A stretch of DNA of 64,000 nt from contig NZ_FOXM01000001.1 of the NCBI RefSeq assembly GCF_900115715.1, forward strand, positions 186,001-250,000. Direction: 5' to 3'. The position numbers and the translations under genes were made by a program. This document shows positions 28,617 to 37,646 of this stretch, piece by piece. This DNA comes from Geopseudomonas sagittaria (GTDB lineage: Bacteria; Pseudomonadota; Gammaproteobacteria; Pseudomonadales; Pseudomonadaceae). The number at the start of each line of letters is the position of its first letter. Positions within the stretch are counted from its first letter, which is position 1. Below the pieces are notes generated by a model. The model worked only from the letters and a program-made list of their open reading frames with translations. It did no database searches and was not told where the DNA came from.

Positions 28617-28662
28617 GCCCCCTTCACCCCGGCCCTCTCCCCCGAGGAGAGAGGGGGGTGGT
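28617..28662. repeat. CCCTCTC palindrome between fdnI and fdnH
   Basis: CCCTCTC, six bases, then GAGAGAGGG, preceded by TTCACCCCGG. Same family as the pair at 27.84-27.94 kb. It lies in the 109-base gap between two subunit genes of one enzyme, on the same transcript. Confidence 0.75.
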
Positions 28663-28692
28663 TGGTGGCTGAGTCGACCCGCGGCGACAGGC

Positions 28693-29616
28693 TCAGGACG
28701 GCTTGTTCGGATCGACCACATGCACCGACGGGTCGATTTCATGCACCGTCGGCTCGCCGGGGTCCTCCTCGTCGACCTTGTTCGGCCCGACCCGCACGTA
28801 GTGGAAGAAGCCGGCCAGCACCGTGGCGCCCATGGCCAGCAGCGTCAGCGGCTTGGTGATGCCCTTCCACAGACTGACCATCGGGCTGATCGCCGGCGCG
28901 TCGGGCAGGCCGGCGTACAGCGACGGCTGGTCGGCGTGGTGCAGCACGTACATCACGTGGGTACCGCCGACACCTTCCGGGTCGTACAGCCCGGCCTGGT
29001 CGAAGCCGCGTTCCTTGAGGTCGGCAATGCGCCCGGCGGCGTGCACCTGCATGTCCTCCTTGCTGCCGAACACGATGGCCCCGGTCGGGCAGGTCTTCAC
29101 GCAGGCCGGCTCCAGGCCAACCGCCACCCGGTCGCTGCACAGGGTGCACTTGTAGGCCTTCTTGTCCTTCTGCGAGATGCGCGGGATGTCGAACGGGCAA
29201 CCGGTGATGCAGTAGCCGCAGCCGATGCACTTGTCCTGGTTGAAGTCGACGATGCCGTTGGCGTACTTGACGATCGCCCCCGGACTCGGACACGCGGCCA
29301 GACAGCCGGGCTCGGCGCAGTGCATGCAGCCGTCCTTGCGGATCAGCCATTCGAGGTTGCCGGTGCCCGGGTTCTCGTACTCGGTGAAGCGCATCAGCGT
29401 CCAGGAGTCGGCGCTGAGGTCGTTGGGGTTGTCGTAGGTGCCGGCGTTGTGACCGACCTCGTCGCGCAGCTCGTTCCACTCCGAACAGGCCACCTGGCAG
29501 GCCTTGCAGCCGATGCACTTGGAAGTGTCGATCAGCTTGGCCACCTCGCCGACCTGGCGCACCTGCGGCATCGGCGTGGTGGTGGCGGAACGGGCGATGA
29601 TGTCTTGGCTGGCCAT
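28693..29616 (-). CDS. fdnH: Formate dehydrogenase-N beta subunit (4x 4Fe-4S)
   Basis: 307 residues. Four ferredoxin-type cysteine groups are complete: [37 protein letters not shown] and CTLCSDR with ACVKTCP. A single C-terminal membrane helix ([20 protein letters not shown]) anchors the protein on the periplasmic side. It relays electrons from the Sec/Mo alpha subunit to the heme gamma subunit. The ATG lies one base beyond the fdnG stop codon. Confidence 0.97.
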   Translation of the reverse strand: MASQDIIARSATTTPMPQVRQVGEVAKLIDTSKCIGCKACQVACSEWNELRDEVGHNAGTYDNPNDLSADSWTLMRFTEYENPGTGNLEWLIRKDGCMHCAEPGCLAACPSPGAIVKYANGIVDFNQDKCIGCGYCITGCPFDIPRISQKDKKAYKCTLCSDRVAVGLEPACVKTCPTGAIVFGSKEDMQVHAAGRIADLKERGFDQAGLYDPEGVGGTHVMYVLHHADQPSLYAGLPDAPAISPMVSLWKGITKPLTLLAMGATVLAGFFHYVRVGPNKVDEEDPGEPTVHEIDPSVHVVDPNKPS

Positions 29617-29617
29617 G

Positions 29618-32600
29618 TCACACCTTCTCCACGTTCACGAGGAACGACTTGAACTCCGGGGTCTGCGTGTTGCCGTCGCCGACGAAGGGCGTCAGGGTGT
29701 TGGTGATGAAGCCGTTCTTGGCCACCCCGGTGAAGCCCCAGTGGATCGGGATGCCGACGTGGTGCACGGTCTTGCCGTCCACCGTCAGCGGCCGCAGGCG
29801 CTTGGTCACCACCGCCACCGCCTTGATGTAGCCGCGGTTGGAGGAGACCCTGACGCGGTCGCCGGCCTTGATGCCGAGATCCTTGGCCAGCGCCTCGCCG
29901 ATCTCGACGAACTGCTCGGGCTGGGTGATGGCGGCGAGCCGGCAGTGCTTGGTCCAGTAGTGGAAGTGCTCGGTCAGCCGGTAGGTGGTGGCGGCATAGG
30001 GGAACTCCGCCGCCTTGCCGAACACCTCCAGGTCGTTCTTGAATACCCGTGCCGCCGGGTTGCTGATCGCCTGGACGTTGCCGTGCAGCGGGTTGCGCCC
30101 GATCGGCGTCTCGAACGGCTCGTAGTGCTCGGGGAACGGCCCCTCGGCCATCTTGTCGACGGCGAAGAAACGCGCCACCCCTTCGGGGTTCATGATGAAC
30201 GGGTTCATGCCCTCTTCCGGCGCCGAGTCGGCCTTGAAGTCGGGCACGTCGGTGCCGCCCCAGCTCTTGCCGTTCCACCACACCAGGCGCTTCTTCACCG
30301 GATCCCACGGCCGGCCCGAAGGATCGGCCGAGGCGCGGTTGTAGAGGATGCGCCGGTTGGCCGGCCAGGCCCAGGCCCAGCCGAGAGTCTGGCCCATGCC
30401 GTAGGGATCGGCGTTGTCGCGCCGCGCCATCTGGTTGCCGGCCGCCGTCCAGGCGCCGCTGAAGATCCAGCAGCCGCTGGCGGTCGAACCGTCGGCACGC
30501 AGCTGGGCGAAGCCCGCCAGCTGTTCGCCGGCCCTGGCCAGCACGGCGCCGCTCACCGGGTCGCTGAGCTCGGCCAGCGCCTTGCCGCTGAACTCGCGGG
30601 CCAGCTCGTCCGGCCCCGGCTCATCCGGGCGCAGGTAGGACCAGTCGAGGTTGAGGATCGGCTCGGCGAAGGCACCGCCCTCCTTCGCGTACAGCGCGCG
30701 CAGGCGGTGGAACAGCCCGGCCATGATTGCGATGTCGGTGCGCGCCTCGCCGGGCGGCTCGGCGGCCTTCCAGTGCCACTGCAGCCAGCGCCCGCTGTTG
30801 ACCAGCGAACCGTCCTCCTCGGCGAAGCAGGTGGTCGGCAGGCGGAACACCGTGGTCTGGATACTGGCGGTGTCGACATCGTTGAACTCGCCGGCATTGC
30901 GCCAGAACTCCGAGGTGTCGGTGACCAGCGGGTCCATGATCACCAGGTACTTGAGCCGGGCCAGCGCCGCGCCGACCTTGGCCTTGTTGGGGAATGCCGC
31001 TATCGGGTTGAAGCCCTGGCAGAAGTAGCCGTTGATCTTGCCCTGGTACATCAGGTCGAACACCCGCAGCACGTCGTAGGCCGGTACATCCAGCTTGGGC
31101 AGCCAGTGGTAGCCCCAGTCGTTCTCCGCCGTGGCGCTCTTGCCGTACCAGGCCTTCATCAGGCTGACGTGGAACTTCTCGTAGTTCTGCCAGTAGGACA
31201 GCTGCCCCGGGCGCAGCGGCTTCTGCGTGCGCCTGGCGATGTAGGAGGCGTAGTCCTGCTCGGCGTCGCCGGCCAGGGTCAGGTAGCCAGGCAGCGAGTT
31301 GGACAGCAGGCCTAGGTCGGTGAGGCCCTGGATGTTGGAGTGGCCGCGCAGGGCGTTCATGCCGCCGCCGGGCATGCCGATGTTGCCGAGCAGCAGCTGC
31401 ACCATGGCGCCGGTGCGGATCATCTGCGAGCCCACCGTGTGCTGGGTCCAGCCCAGGGCGTACATGATGGTCATCACCTTGTCCGGCCGGGACGTCTCGG
31501 CGATGGTCTCCCAGACCTTGAGCATGGTTTCCTGCGGCGTGCCGCAGATGCTGCTGACCAGCTCCGGCGTGTAGCGGCTGTAGTGCTGTTTGAGCAGGTT
31601 GTACACGCAGCGCGGGTGGCTGAGGGTCGGGTCGACCACCGCGTAGCCGTCCGCGCCGATCTCGTAGCCCCAGGCGGACTTGTCCGGATAGCTGCGCTTT
31701 TCCGCGTCGTAGCCGTTGAACAGGCCGTCCGCGAAGCCGTAGGCCTCCTTCACCACGAACGCCAGGTCGGTGTAGTTGCGCACGTACTCGTGCTGGATCT
31801 TGTCATTGGCGATCAGGTAGTTGATCAGCCCGCCGAGGAAGGCGATGTCCGTGCCGGTGCGGATCGGCGCGTACAGGTCGGCCACCGAGGCGGAGCGGTT
31901 GAAGCGCGGGTCGACCACGATCAGGCGCGCCTTGTTGTGCGCCTTCGCTTCGGTCACCCACTTGAAGCCGCAGGGGTGGGCTTCGGCGGCGTTGCCGCCC
32001 ATGATCAGCACCAGGTCCGCATTCTGAATGTCGGACCAGTGATTGGTCATGGCGCCACGGCCAAACGTCGGGGCAAGACCTGCCACCGTCGGGCCGTGTC
32101 AGACACGCGCCTGGTTGTCGAACGCCAGCATGCCCAGCGAACGCACCACCTTGTGGGTGATGTAGCCCGCTTCGTTGGAGGACGCCGAGGCGGCCAGGAA
32201 ACCGGTGGAGAGCCAGCGGTTGACCGTCTGCCCCTGCTCGTTGCGCTCGACGAAGTTGGCGTCGCGGTCGGCCTTCATCAGCCGGGTGATACGCTCCAGC
32301 GCCTCGTCCCAGCTCAGCCGCTTCCACTCGCTGCTGCCGGCCTCGCGCACCTCGGGGTACTTGAGGCGGTTGGGGCTGTGCACGAAGTCCAGGAGGCCCG
32401 CGCCCTTCGGACACAGGGTGCCGCGGTTGACCGGGTGGTCGGCGTCGCCCTCGATGTGGATGATCTCCTGGGCGACGTTCTTGCCGCCGTCGCCCCGGCT
32501 GTACATGATCAGGCCGCAGCCGACCGAACAGTACGGGCAGGTGTTGCGCGTCTCGCGGGTGCTGGCCAGCTTGAAGTGGCGGATCGTCTCGGCAAAGGCC

Positions 32601-32689
32601 GGCGGCGGCGCCATGCCCAGCGCCGCCAGGCTCGACGCCCCAAGGCCTACACCGCAGACCTTGAAGAACTGCCGACGGTTCATGTCCAT
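29618..32689 (-). CDS. fdnG: Formate dehydrogenase-N alpha subunit, selenocysteine-containing
   Basis: 1023 residues when UGA at 32101-32099 is read as selenocysteine (residue 197). The flanking sequence [20 protein letters not shown] is the same motif as in E. coli FdnG. The N-terminus has a twin-arginine signal (NRRQFFKV, then a hydrophobic stretch to PAFA), so the enzyme is exported folded. A 4Fe-4S site (CPYCSVGC with LCPKG) and molybdopterin domains follow. Reaction: formate to CO2 in the periplasm. Start at 32689 with GAGGAAG upstream. Read without Sec, it would look like two separate genes; a standard caller would split it. Confidence 0.97.
32066..32101 (-). promoter_or_regulatory. Bacterial SECIS element in fdnG
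   Basis: Immediately after the UGA (bases 1-3), bases 11-21 pair with 27-36 leaving a bulged T at base 17 and one A-A mismatch; the apical loop is GGTCT (bases 22-26). The bulged U17 and the GGUC loop are the SelB-binding determinants in E. coli SECIS elements. Distances from the UGA match exactly. Confidence 0.92.
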
Positions 32690-32784
32690 CGTGTCTTCCT
32701 CATCAGGGACAGGGAAGCCCATGGCCTGGCAATACCACTGGCGAACCACTCGAACGGCCCGGGCAACTGCAACGCCTTAACCAT
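32680..32784 (-). CDS. Possible 34-codon leader ORF overlapping the fdnG start
   Basis: A short frame, MVKALQLPGPFEWFASGIAR and 14 more residues, begins 95 bases before fdnG and ends within the fdnG start (its TGA shares bases with the second fdnG ATG). The first 20 codons look coding in base composition, but the ribosome site is poor (GGAGG 13 bases upstream). It could be a translated leader or chance. I do not recognise the peptide. Confidence 0.3.
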   Translation of the reverse strand: MVKALQLPGPFEWFASGIARPWASLSLMRKTRWT

Positions 32785-32875
32785 AGTCCACTCTGTCCTC
32801 CCTGCCAGTGGCGGCTCGCCCTGACCGCTTGCGGCATACTATCGACCTGCCTGTCCCGTTCCGCGGAGTCGCACC

Positions 32876-33328
32876 ATGTCCTCGTTCAGCTGGTTCCTGC
32901 TCGCCCTGCCCCTGCTCTCCGGGGCCATGATGCCGATGCAGGCCGGCATCAATGGCCAGCTGGCGCGCCACATCGACAGCGTGCTGAGCGCCTCGCTGAT
33001 TTCCTTTCTGGTCGGCAGCCTGCTTCTGCTGGTCATCACCCTGGCCCAGCGCGAACTGCCCAGCAGCCTCTTGCCGTTCAAGGGCCTCAGCTGGTGGCAT
33101 TGGACTGGCGGCCTGCTCGGCGTGCTGTTCGTGGTCAGCGCCGCCTTCGCCGGCCCGCGCATCGGCGCCCTGCTGTTCATGTCGCTGGTGCTGGCCGGGC
33201 AGATGAGCGCGGCGGTGGTGCTCGACCACTACGGCTGGGCCGGCTTTCCCCAGGCCTCGGTGACCCCGGGCAAGATCGCCGGGCTGGTGCTGATCGTCGT
33301 CGGAGTGTGGCTGATCCGCCGCGGCTGA
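32876..33328 (+). CDS. DMT-superfamily permease, DUF606/YdcZ type
   Basis: 150 residues, five membrane helices, starting FSWFLLALPLLSGAMMPMQAGINGQLAR, the typical DUF606 N-terminus, with AAFAGPRIGALLFMSLVLAGQ in the middle. Such half-size permeases usually work as dimers or pairs; substrates are unknown. It is divergent from fdnG with 186 bases between, which must hold both promoters. It converges with the SdiA-regulated gene, 3 bases apart. Confidence 0.88.
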   Translation: MSSFSWFLLALPLLSGAMMPMQAGINGQLARHIDSVLSASLISFLVGSLLLLVITLAQRELPSSLLPFKGLSWWHWTGGLLGVLFVVSAAFAGPRIGALLFMSLVLAGQMSAAVVLDHYGWAGFPQASVTPGKIAGLVLIVVGVWLIRRG

Positions 33329-33331
33329 GGC

Positions 33332-34267
33332 TCAATCGCGACTCAGGCGATAGAACAGGTTCGGCTCGCTGACCAGGTAGAGGTGGCCGTCTCCGTCGAC
33401 GGTCATGCCCTCGGCCTGCGGCACACTGCGCTGCAGGCCGGCGAAGCCGCCCTGCAGCGAGCGGAAGCTGACCAGCTGGCCCTCGCCGTTCAACTCCATC
33501 ACCAGCCGCGACTCGTCGCTGAGCAGCAGCAGATGACCGCTGCGCTCGTCGAAGTGCACCGAAGACAGGTCGCTGGCGATCACAGCGTCGCCAATCCACG
33601 CCTGGCGGTCGATCACCTGCAGGTCGAAGCGGCCGTCCAGGCTGGCGCGCAGGCCGCGGATTTCGTAGAGCTTGCGCGGCGAATGTTCCTTGACCACAAA
33701 CAGCCGGTCGCCGGCGCGATCGTAGCCGAGGCCCTCGAAGCCGCTGTTCTCCGTGCCCTGCAGGCCCAGGGTCAGTGCCTGGTAGTCGTCGCGCCGCAAC
33801 GGGGCGCCCTGATCGGGCACCGGCACCACTACCAGCGCGCCGCGACGCTCCTCGGCCAACACCAGCAGGTTGTCGCCGAGGTAGGCGATGCCCTCGACAT
33901 CCTCGAAGCCCTGCAGCGGCCAGCGCCCGCGCAGCTCGCCCTCGCGGCTCAGCGCCAGCAGTTCGGGCGGGTTGTTGACCACCGCCCACAGCTGGCCGCG
34001 GCGCTCATCCCAGGTCAGCCCGGAGAGGTTGTCGTCGATGCCGGCCAGCGGACGCGCCTCGACCCGCACCCGATAGTCGGGCAGCCACAGGCTGCGCGCC
34101 TGCCACTCGTCGGCATGGCCGCTGGTGCGCAGCCACTGGTAGAGACGCTGGTCGAGGTGCAGCGCCTGCATCTGCCAGAGCAGCGCCACGACGCCCAGCA
34201 GCAGCGCCCAGTGCCATGCGGTGAGCAGCACCAGCCGTCCCGGCCGGCCCTTCAAAACAGTCATCAT
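33332..34267 (-). CDS. SdiA-regulated/YjiK-like beta-propeller protein
   Basis: 311 residues. One N-terminal membrane helix (about 12-32) then a periplasmic six-bladed propeller domain of the SdiA-regulated (YjiK) family, with repeated blocks LSGLTWDERRGQLWAVVNNP, GFEDVEGIAYLGDN, NSGFEGLGYDRAGDRLFVVK and QAEGMTVDGDGHLYLVSEPN. Acidic residues in these blades usually bind calcium or another metal. Function is not known. Two adjacent ATGs (34267 and 34264) are possible starts. Confidence 0.9.
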   Translation of the reverse strand: MMTVLKGRPGRLVLLTAWHWALLLGVVALLWQMQALHLDQRLYQWLRTSGHADEWQARSLWLPDYRVRVEARPLAGIDDNLSGLTWDERRGQLWAVVNNPPELLALSREGELRGRWPLQGFEDVEGIAYLGDNLLVLAEERRGALVVVPVPDQGAPLRRDDYQALTLGLQGTENSGFEGLGYDRAGDRLFVVKEHSPRKLYEIRGLRASLDGRFDLQVIDRQAWIGDAVIASDLSSVHFDERSGHLLLLSDESRLVMELNGEGQLVSFRSLQGGFAGLQRSVPQAEGMTVDGDGHLYLVSEPNLFYRLSRD

Positions 34268-34410
34268 CGGGATGTTCTCTGGGTTAGGGCAGCAGGCAGT
34301 CTGTGCGTTTCATGTTGCAGCCCGATTACCCTGGCAGGCGCCCTCCCGTGACCGGCACGGCGCAGCGGGATAGACTGCGCGCCCTTTTCAACAACCCACG
34401 GATCACGACC

Positions 34411-34690
34411 ATGCGCCTGGCCCTCGCCGCGCGAGCGACCGTGGCCGGCACCCGTTGCTGCGCGTCTGAAACAGACTCGCCATTGCCGAGACCCTTGCCT
34501 TCTCCAGCATAGTCGGAGTCGCCGCCAAGATCGGCTTGTGCGCCTCGTTCTGCATCGCAGTGGTGATCGCCTTCGCCTGGTCGGCGGCCGGCTGGAATCG
34601 ATGATCAACGCCACCAGCGCCGGCCGCATCGGCGTGCCCGACAAACCCGCCGCATCGACCATCTTCTGGAGTACTGAGCGAGCACCATGA
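34411..34690 (+). pseudogene. Frameshifted small membrane protein upstream of dinF
   Basis: Coding-like sequence continues through three frames: MRLALAARATVAGT from 34411, then RLAIAETLAFSSIVGVAAKI and a hydrophobic helix (LCASFCIAVVIAFAWSAAGW) ending at 34604, then MINATSAGRIGVPDKPAAST to a stop overlapping the dinF ATG (ATGA). Joined, they would give a protein of about 90 residues with one helix. Two indels separate them, so this is a decayed gene or contains sequence errors. Family not recognised. Confidence 0.45.
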
Positions 34691-36033
34691 ACAGTCTGCG
34701 CGACGCCTGGCAGCACGCTCCCACCCAACGCCAGGTGTGGGCGCTGGCCGGCCCGATGATCCTTTCCAACCTGTCGGTGCCGCTGGTGTCGCTGGTCGAC
34801 AGTGCGGTGGTCGGCCACCTGCCGCACGCCCACCAGCTCGGTGCGGTGGCGGTGGGCGGCAGCCTGTACAGCCTGCTGGTGTGGACCTTCGGCTTCCTGC
34901 GCATGGGCACCACCGGCTTCGCCGCTCAGGCCTGCGGGCGCGGCGACGGTGCGGCGCTGCGCGGTCTGCTGGCCCAGGGCCTGCTGCTGGCCGGCGGCCT
35001 GGCGCTGCTGTGCAGCCTGCTGGTGGTGCCGCTGCTGCCGGTGCTGCTGGCGCTGATGCAGCCGGGAGCCGAACTGGATGCCCTGGCCCGCGACTACCTG
35101 CACATTCGCCTGTTCGGCCTGCCGGCGGCGCTGGCCAGCTATGCGCTGATCGGCTGGTTGCTCGGCACGCAGAATGCCCGCGCCCCGCTGCTCATTCTGC
35201 TGACCGCCAACCTGCTCAACGTGGCACTCGACCTGTGGTTCGTCCTCGGCCTCGACTGGGGCGTGGCCGGCGCTGCCTGGGCCTCGGTGCTCGCCGAGTG
35301 GAGCGGTGCGCTGCTCGGCCTGGTCCTCGCCCGCCGGCGCATCGGAGAATATGCCGGGTGTGCCCACTGGCCGGCGCTGCGCCGCTGGGCCAGCTGGCGG
35401 CCGCTGCTGGCGGTCAACCGCGACATTTTCCTGCGCACCCTGGCGCTGCAGAGCGTGTTCCTGCTGATCACCGTGCAGGGCACCCGCCTCGGCGACGCCA
35501 CGGTGGCGGCCAACGCCCTGCTGCTCAACGGCCTGCTGCTCACCGCCCACGCCCTCGACGGCCTGGCCCATGCGCTGGAGGCGCTGTGCGGTCACGCCCT
35601 AGGCGCGCGCGACCGCCTGGCCCTGCGCCGCAGCCTGTGGGTGGCGGGGATCTGGTCGCTGCTCGCCAGCCTCGGCTTCGCCGCGCTGTTCCTGTTCGCC
35701 GGCCAGTGGTTCATCAACCTGCAGACCGACATCGCCGCGGTGCGCACCATCGCCCACGCCCACCTGGCCTACCTGGCCGTGCTGCCGCTGCTGGCGGTGT
35801 GGAGCTACCTGCTCGACGGCCTGTTCATCGGCGCCACCAGGGCGCGGGAGATGCGCGATGCCATGCTGCTGGCCTTCGCCCTCGGCCTGCCGCTCGCCTG
35901 GTGGCTGCAGGGCCTCGGCAACGCCGGGCTGTGGCTGGCCTTCCTCGCCTTCATGGCGCTGCGCAGCCTGATCCTCGCTGCCAGCGCCTGGCGCATCGCG
36001 CGGCGTGGCGGCTGGATCCCCGCAGATCGGTAG
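34687..36033 (+). CDS. dinF: MATE family efflux transporter, DinF type
   Basis: 448 residues and twelve membrane helices. The first half begins VWALAGPMILSNLSVPLVSLVDSAVVGHL with the conserved Asp, as in the DinF branch of MATE exporters, which use Na+ or H+ gradients to expel toxic compounds. The two halves share the MATE repeat (LAVNRDIFLRTLALQSVFLL in the second). The start overlaps the stop of the preceding frameshifted gene. Its own stop codon lies inside a REP head. Confidence 0.93.
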   Translation: MNSLRDAWQHAPTQRQVWALAGPMILSNLSVPLVSLVDSAVVGHLPHAHQLGAVAVGGSLYSLLVWTFGFLRMGTTGFAAQACGRGDGAALRGLLAQGLLLAGGLALLCSLLVVPLLPVLLALMQPGAELDALARDYLHIRLFGLPAALASYALIGWLLGTQNARAPLLILLTANLLNVALDLWFVLGLDWGVAGAAWASVLAEWSGALLGLVLARRRIGEYAGCAHWPALRRWASWRPLLAVNRDIFLRTLALQSVFLLITVQGTRLGDATVAANALLLNGLLLTAHALDGLAHALEALCGHALGARDRLALRRSLWVAGIWSLLASLGFAALFLFAGQWFINLQTDIAAVRTIAHAHLAYLAVLPLLAVWSYLLDGLFIGATRAREMRDAMLLAFALGLPLAWWLQGLGNAGLWLAFLAFMALRSLILAASAWRIARRGGWIPADR

Positions 36034-36113
36034 GCGGGCCGACCTCGGCGCGATACCTGGGGACTTTTGGCGGGCCTGCCGGCCCGTATCGCCGCGAGGT
36101 CGCGCCTCCTACA
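36030..36113. repeat. REP-type inverted pair overlapping the dinF stop codon
   Basis: GTAGGCGGGCCGACCTCGGC begins at 36030 and includes the dinF TAG stop; the opposite element TATCGCCGCGAGGTCGCGCC with CTCCTAC ends at 36113. The two elements face each other with about 30 bases between. Confidence 0.8.
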
Positions 36114-36173
36114 GCGCTGGCAGGGCAGCTGGAGCCAAGATAAAAGCGCCCTGCGTCAGCGCGGGACAGGCAG

Positions 36174-36183
36174 CTGCTAGAAT
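36174..36183 (+). promoter_or_regulatory. Extended -10 promoter element upstream of the BaiN-like gene
   Basis: CTGCTAGAAT, identical to the elements before yaaA and suhB. TGC-TAGAAT ends 30 bases before the start codon. No convincing -35. Confidence 0.5.
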
Positions 36184-36213
36184 GCCGTCCCTGTTTCCCA
36201 GCCGCCGCAGACC

Positions 36214-37461
36214 ATGCCCAGCACTCCTTCCGCTTCCTCCCCCCGCGTCGCCGTCATCGGCGGCGGCCCGGCCGGCCTGATGGCCGCCGAGATGCTCGCC
36301 GCCGCCGGCGCGCAGGTGGAGCTGTTCGACGCCATGCCCTCGCTGGGCCGCAAGTTCCTCCTCGCCGGGGTCGGCGGCATGAACATCACCCACGCCGAAG
36401 CCAAGCCGGCCTTCATCCAGCGCTATGGCGCGCGCGCCGCCGAGATTGGCCGCCTGCTCGAAGCCTTCGACGCCGATGCCCTGCGCGCCTGGATCCATGC
36501 TCTGGGCATCGACACCTTCGTCGGCAGCTCCGGGCGGGTGTTCCCCAGCGACATGAAGGCCGCGCCGCTGCTGCGTGCCTGGCTCAGGCGCCTGCGCGAG
36601 GCTGGCGTCGCGCTGCACACCCGTTCGCGCTGGCTGGGCTGGACTGACGCAGGCGCCCTGCGCATCGCCACAAGCGAGGGCGAGCGGCAGGTGCATGCCG
36701 ATGCCACGGTGCTGGCCCTCGGCGGCGGCAGCTGGGCGCGCCTCGGTTCCGACGGCGCCTGGACGGCGCTGCTCGAGCAGCGCGGCGTCGCTGTGGCGCC
36801 GCTGCAGCCGAGCAACTGCGGTTTCGAGGTGGCGGGCTGGAGCGCATTCTTTGCGGGCAAGTTCGCCGGCGCGCCGGTCAAGCCGGTGGCAATCGCCGTG
36901 GACGGCGAGGCCCCGCGCCAGGGCGAGTTCGTGGTGACGGAAAAGGGCGTTGAAGGCAGCCTGATCTATGCGCTGTCGGCAGCGATCCGCGAGCAGATCA
37001 ACCAAGGCGGCCGCGCGATCATTCACCTCGACCTGCTGCCCCACCGCAGCCGCGCACAGGTCGCCGCCGCGCTGAGCAAGCCGCGCGGCTCGCGCTCGCT
37101 GGCCAAGCACCTCGCCAGCCAGCTGGGCATCGACGGCGTGCGCGCCGGCCTGCTGCGCGAGCTGACCGACGCGGACACCTTCCAGGACATGGGCAGGCTG
37201 GCAGAGGCTATCAAGGCCCTGCCGCTGGAGCTGGTGCGCGCCCGCCCGTTGGACGAGGCGATCAGCAGCGCCGGCGGCGTGCCGTTCGCGGCGCTGGACG
37301 CCAACCTGATGCTGCGCCAGCTGCCGGGGGTGTTCTGCGCCGGCGAGATGCTCGACTGGGAGGCGCCGACCGGCGGCTACCTGCTCACCGCATGCTTCGC
37401 CAGCGGCCGGGCGGCCGGGCTGGGGGCGTTGCGCTGGCTGGCGCAACAGCGGGCCAACTGA
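36214..37461 (+). CDS. BaiN-like FAD/NAD(P) flavoprotein (HI0933 family)
   Basis: 415 residues. N-terminal dinucleotide-binding motif VIGGGPAGLMAAE (about 14-26), then the HI0933 signatures GRKFLLAGVGGMNITH and GSSGRVFPSDMKAAPLLRAW, and the C-terminal FAD motif GVFCAGEMLDWEAPTGGYLL. It belongs to the TIGR03862 subgroup. The homologue BaiN reduces bile-acid intermediates in clostridia, but that function is unlikely here; the role in Pseudomonas is unknown. Confidence 0.9.
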   Translation: MPSTPSASSPRVAVIGGGPAGLMAAEMLAAAGAQVELFDAMPSLGRKFLLAGVGGMNITHAEAKPAFIQRYGARAAEIGRLLEAFDADALRAWIHALGIDTFVGSSGRVFPSDMKAAPLLRAWLRRLREAGVALHTRSRWLGWTDAGALRIATSEGERQVHADATVLALGGGSWARLGSDGAWTALLEQRGVAVAPLQPSNCGFEVAGWSAFFAGKFAGAPVKPVAIAVDGEAPRQGEFVVTEKGVEGSLIYALSAAIREQINQGGRAIIHLDLLPHRSRAQVAAALSKPRGSRSLAKHLASQLGIDGVRAGLLRELTDADTFQDMGRLAEAIKALPLELVRARPLDEAISSAGGVPFAALDANLMLRQLPGVFCAGEMLDWEAPTGGYLLTACFASGRAAGLGALRWLAQQRAN

Positions 37462-37463
37462 CC

Positions 37464-37576
37464 GTGCCCACGCTCCCGCGTGGGCACGCCATACCGGGAC
37501 GCTCCGCGTCCCCGAACGGCGGAGCCAGGGGCGCGGGAGCGCCCTCCGCGGCGTTCCCACGCCGGAGCGTGGGAAC
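37464..37576. repeat. Two GTGCCCACG/GTTCCCACG palindromic repeats
   Basis: GTGCCCACGCTCCCGCGTGG with GCAC (37464-37487) and GTTCCCACGCCGGAGCGTGG with GAAC (37553-37576) are two related palindromes of 24 bases after the BaiN-like gene. They flank a GC-rich 65-base segment. This family is common between genes in pseudomonads and other proteobacteria. Confidence 0.8.
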
Positions 37577-37593
37577 GATCAACAGCGCCATGC

Positions 37594-37625
37594 AAAACGC
37601 CGCCGCCCTTGCGGGCCGGCGGCGT
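37594..37625 (-). terminator. Terminator after der
   Basis: On the minus strand an ACGCCGCC stem with inner GGCCCGC pairing and TTTT after the stem (37594-37625), 22 bases past the der stop codon. It ends the minus-strand run that begins near iscR. Confidence 0.7.
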
Positions 37626-37646
37626 CTTTAACTGCGGGACAGGGCC

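Noticed and set aside
32099-32101. Frameshift or nonsense mutation in fdnG
   Set aside because: The UGA lies exactly at the conserved Sec position and has a SECIS; the frame is continuous.
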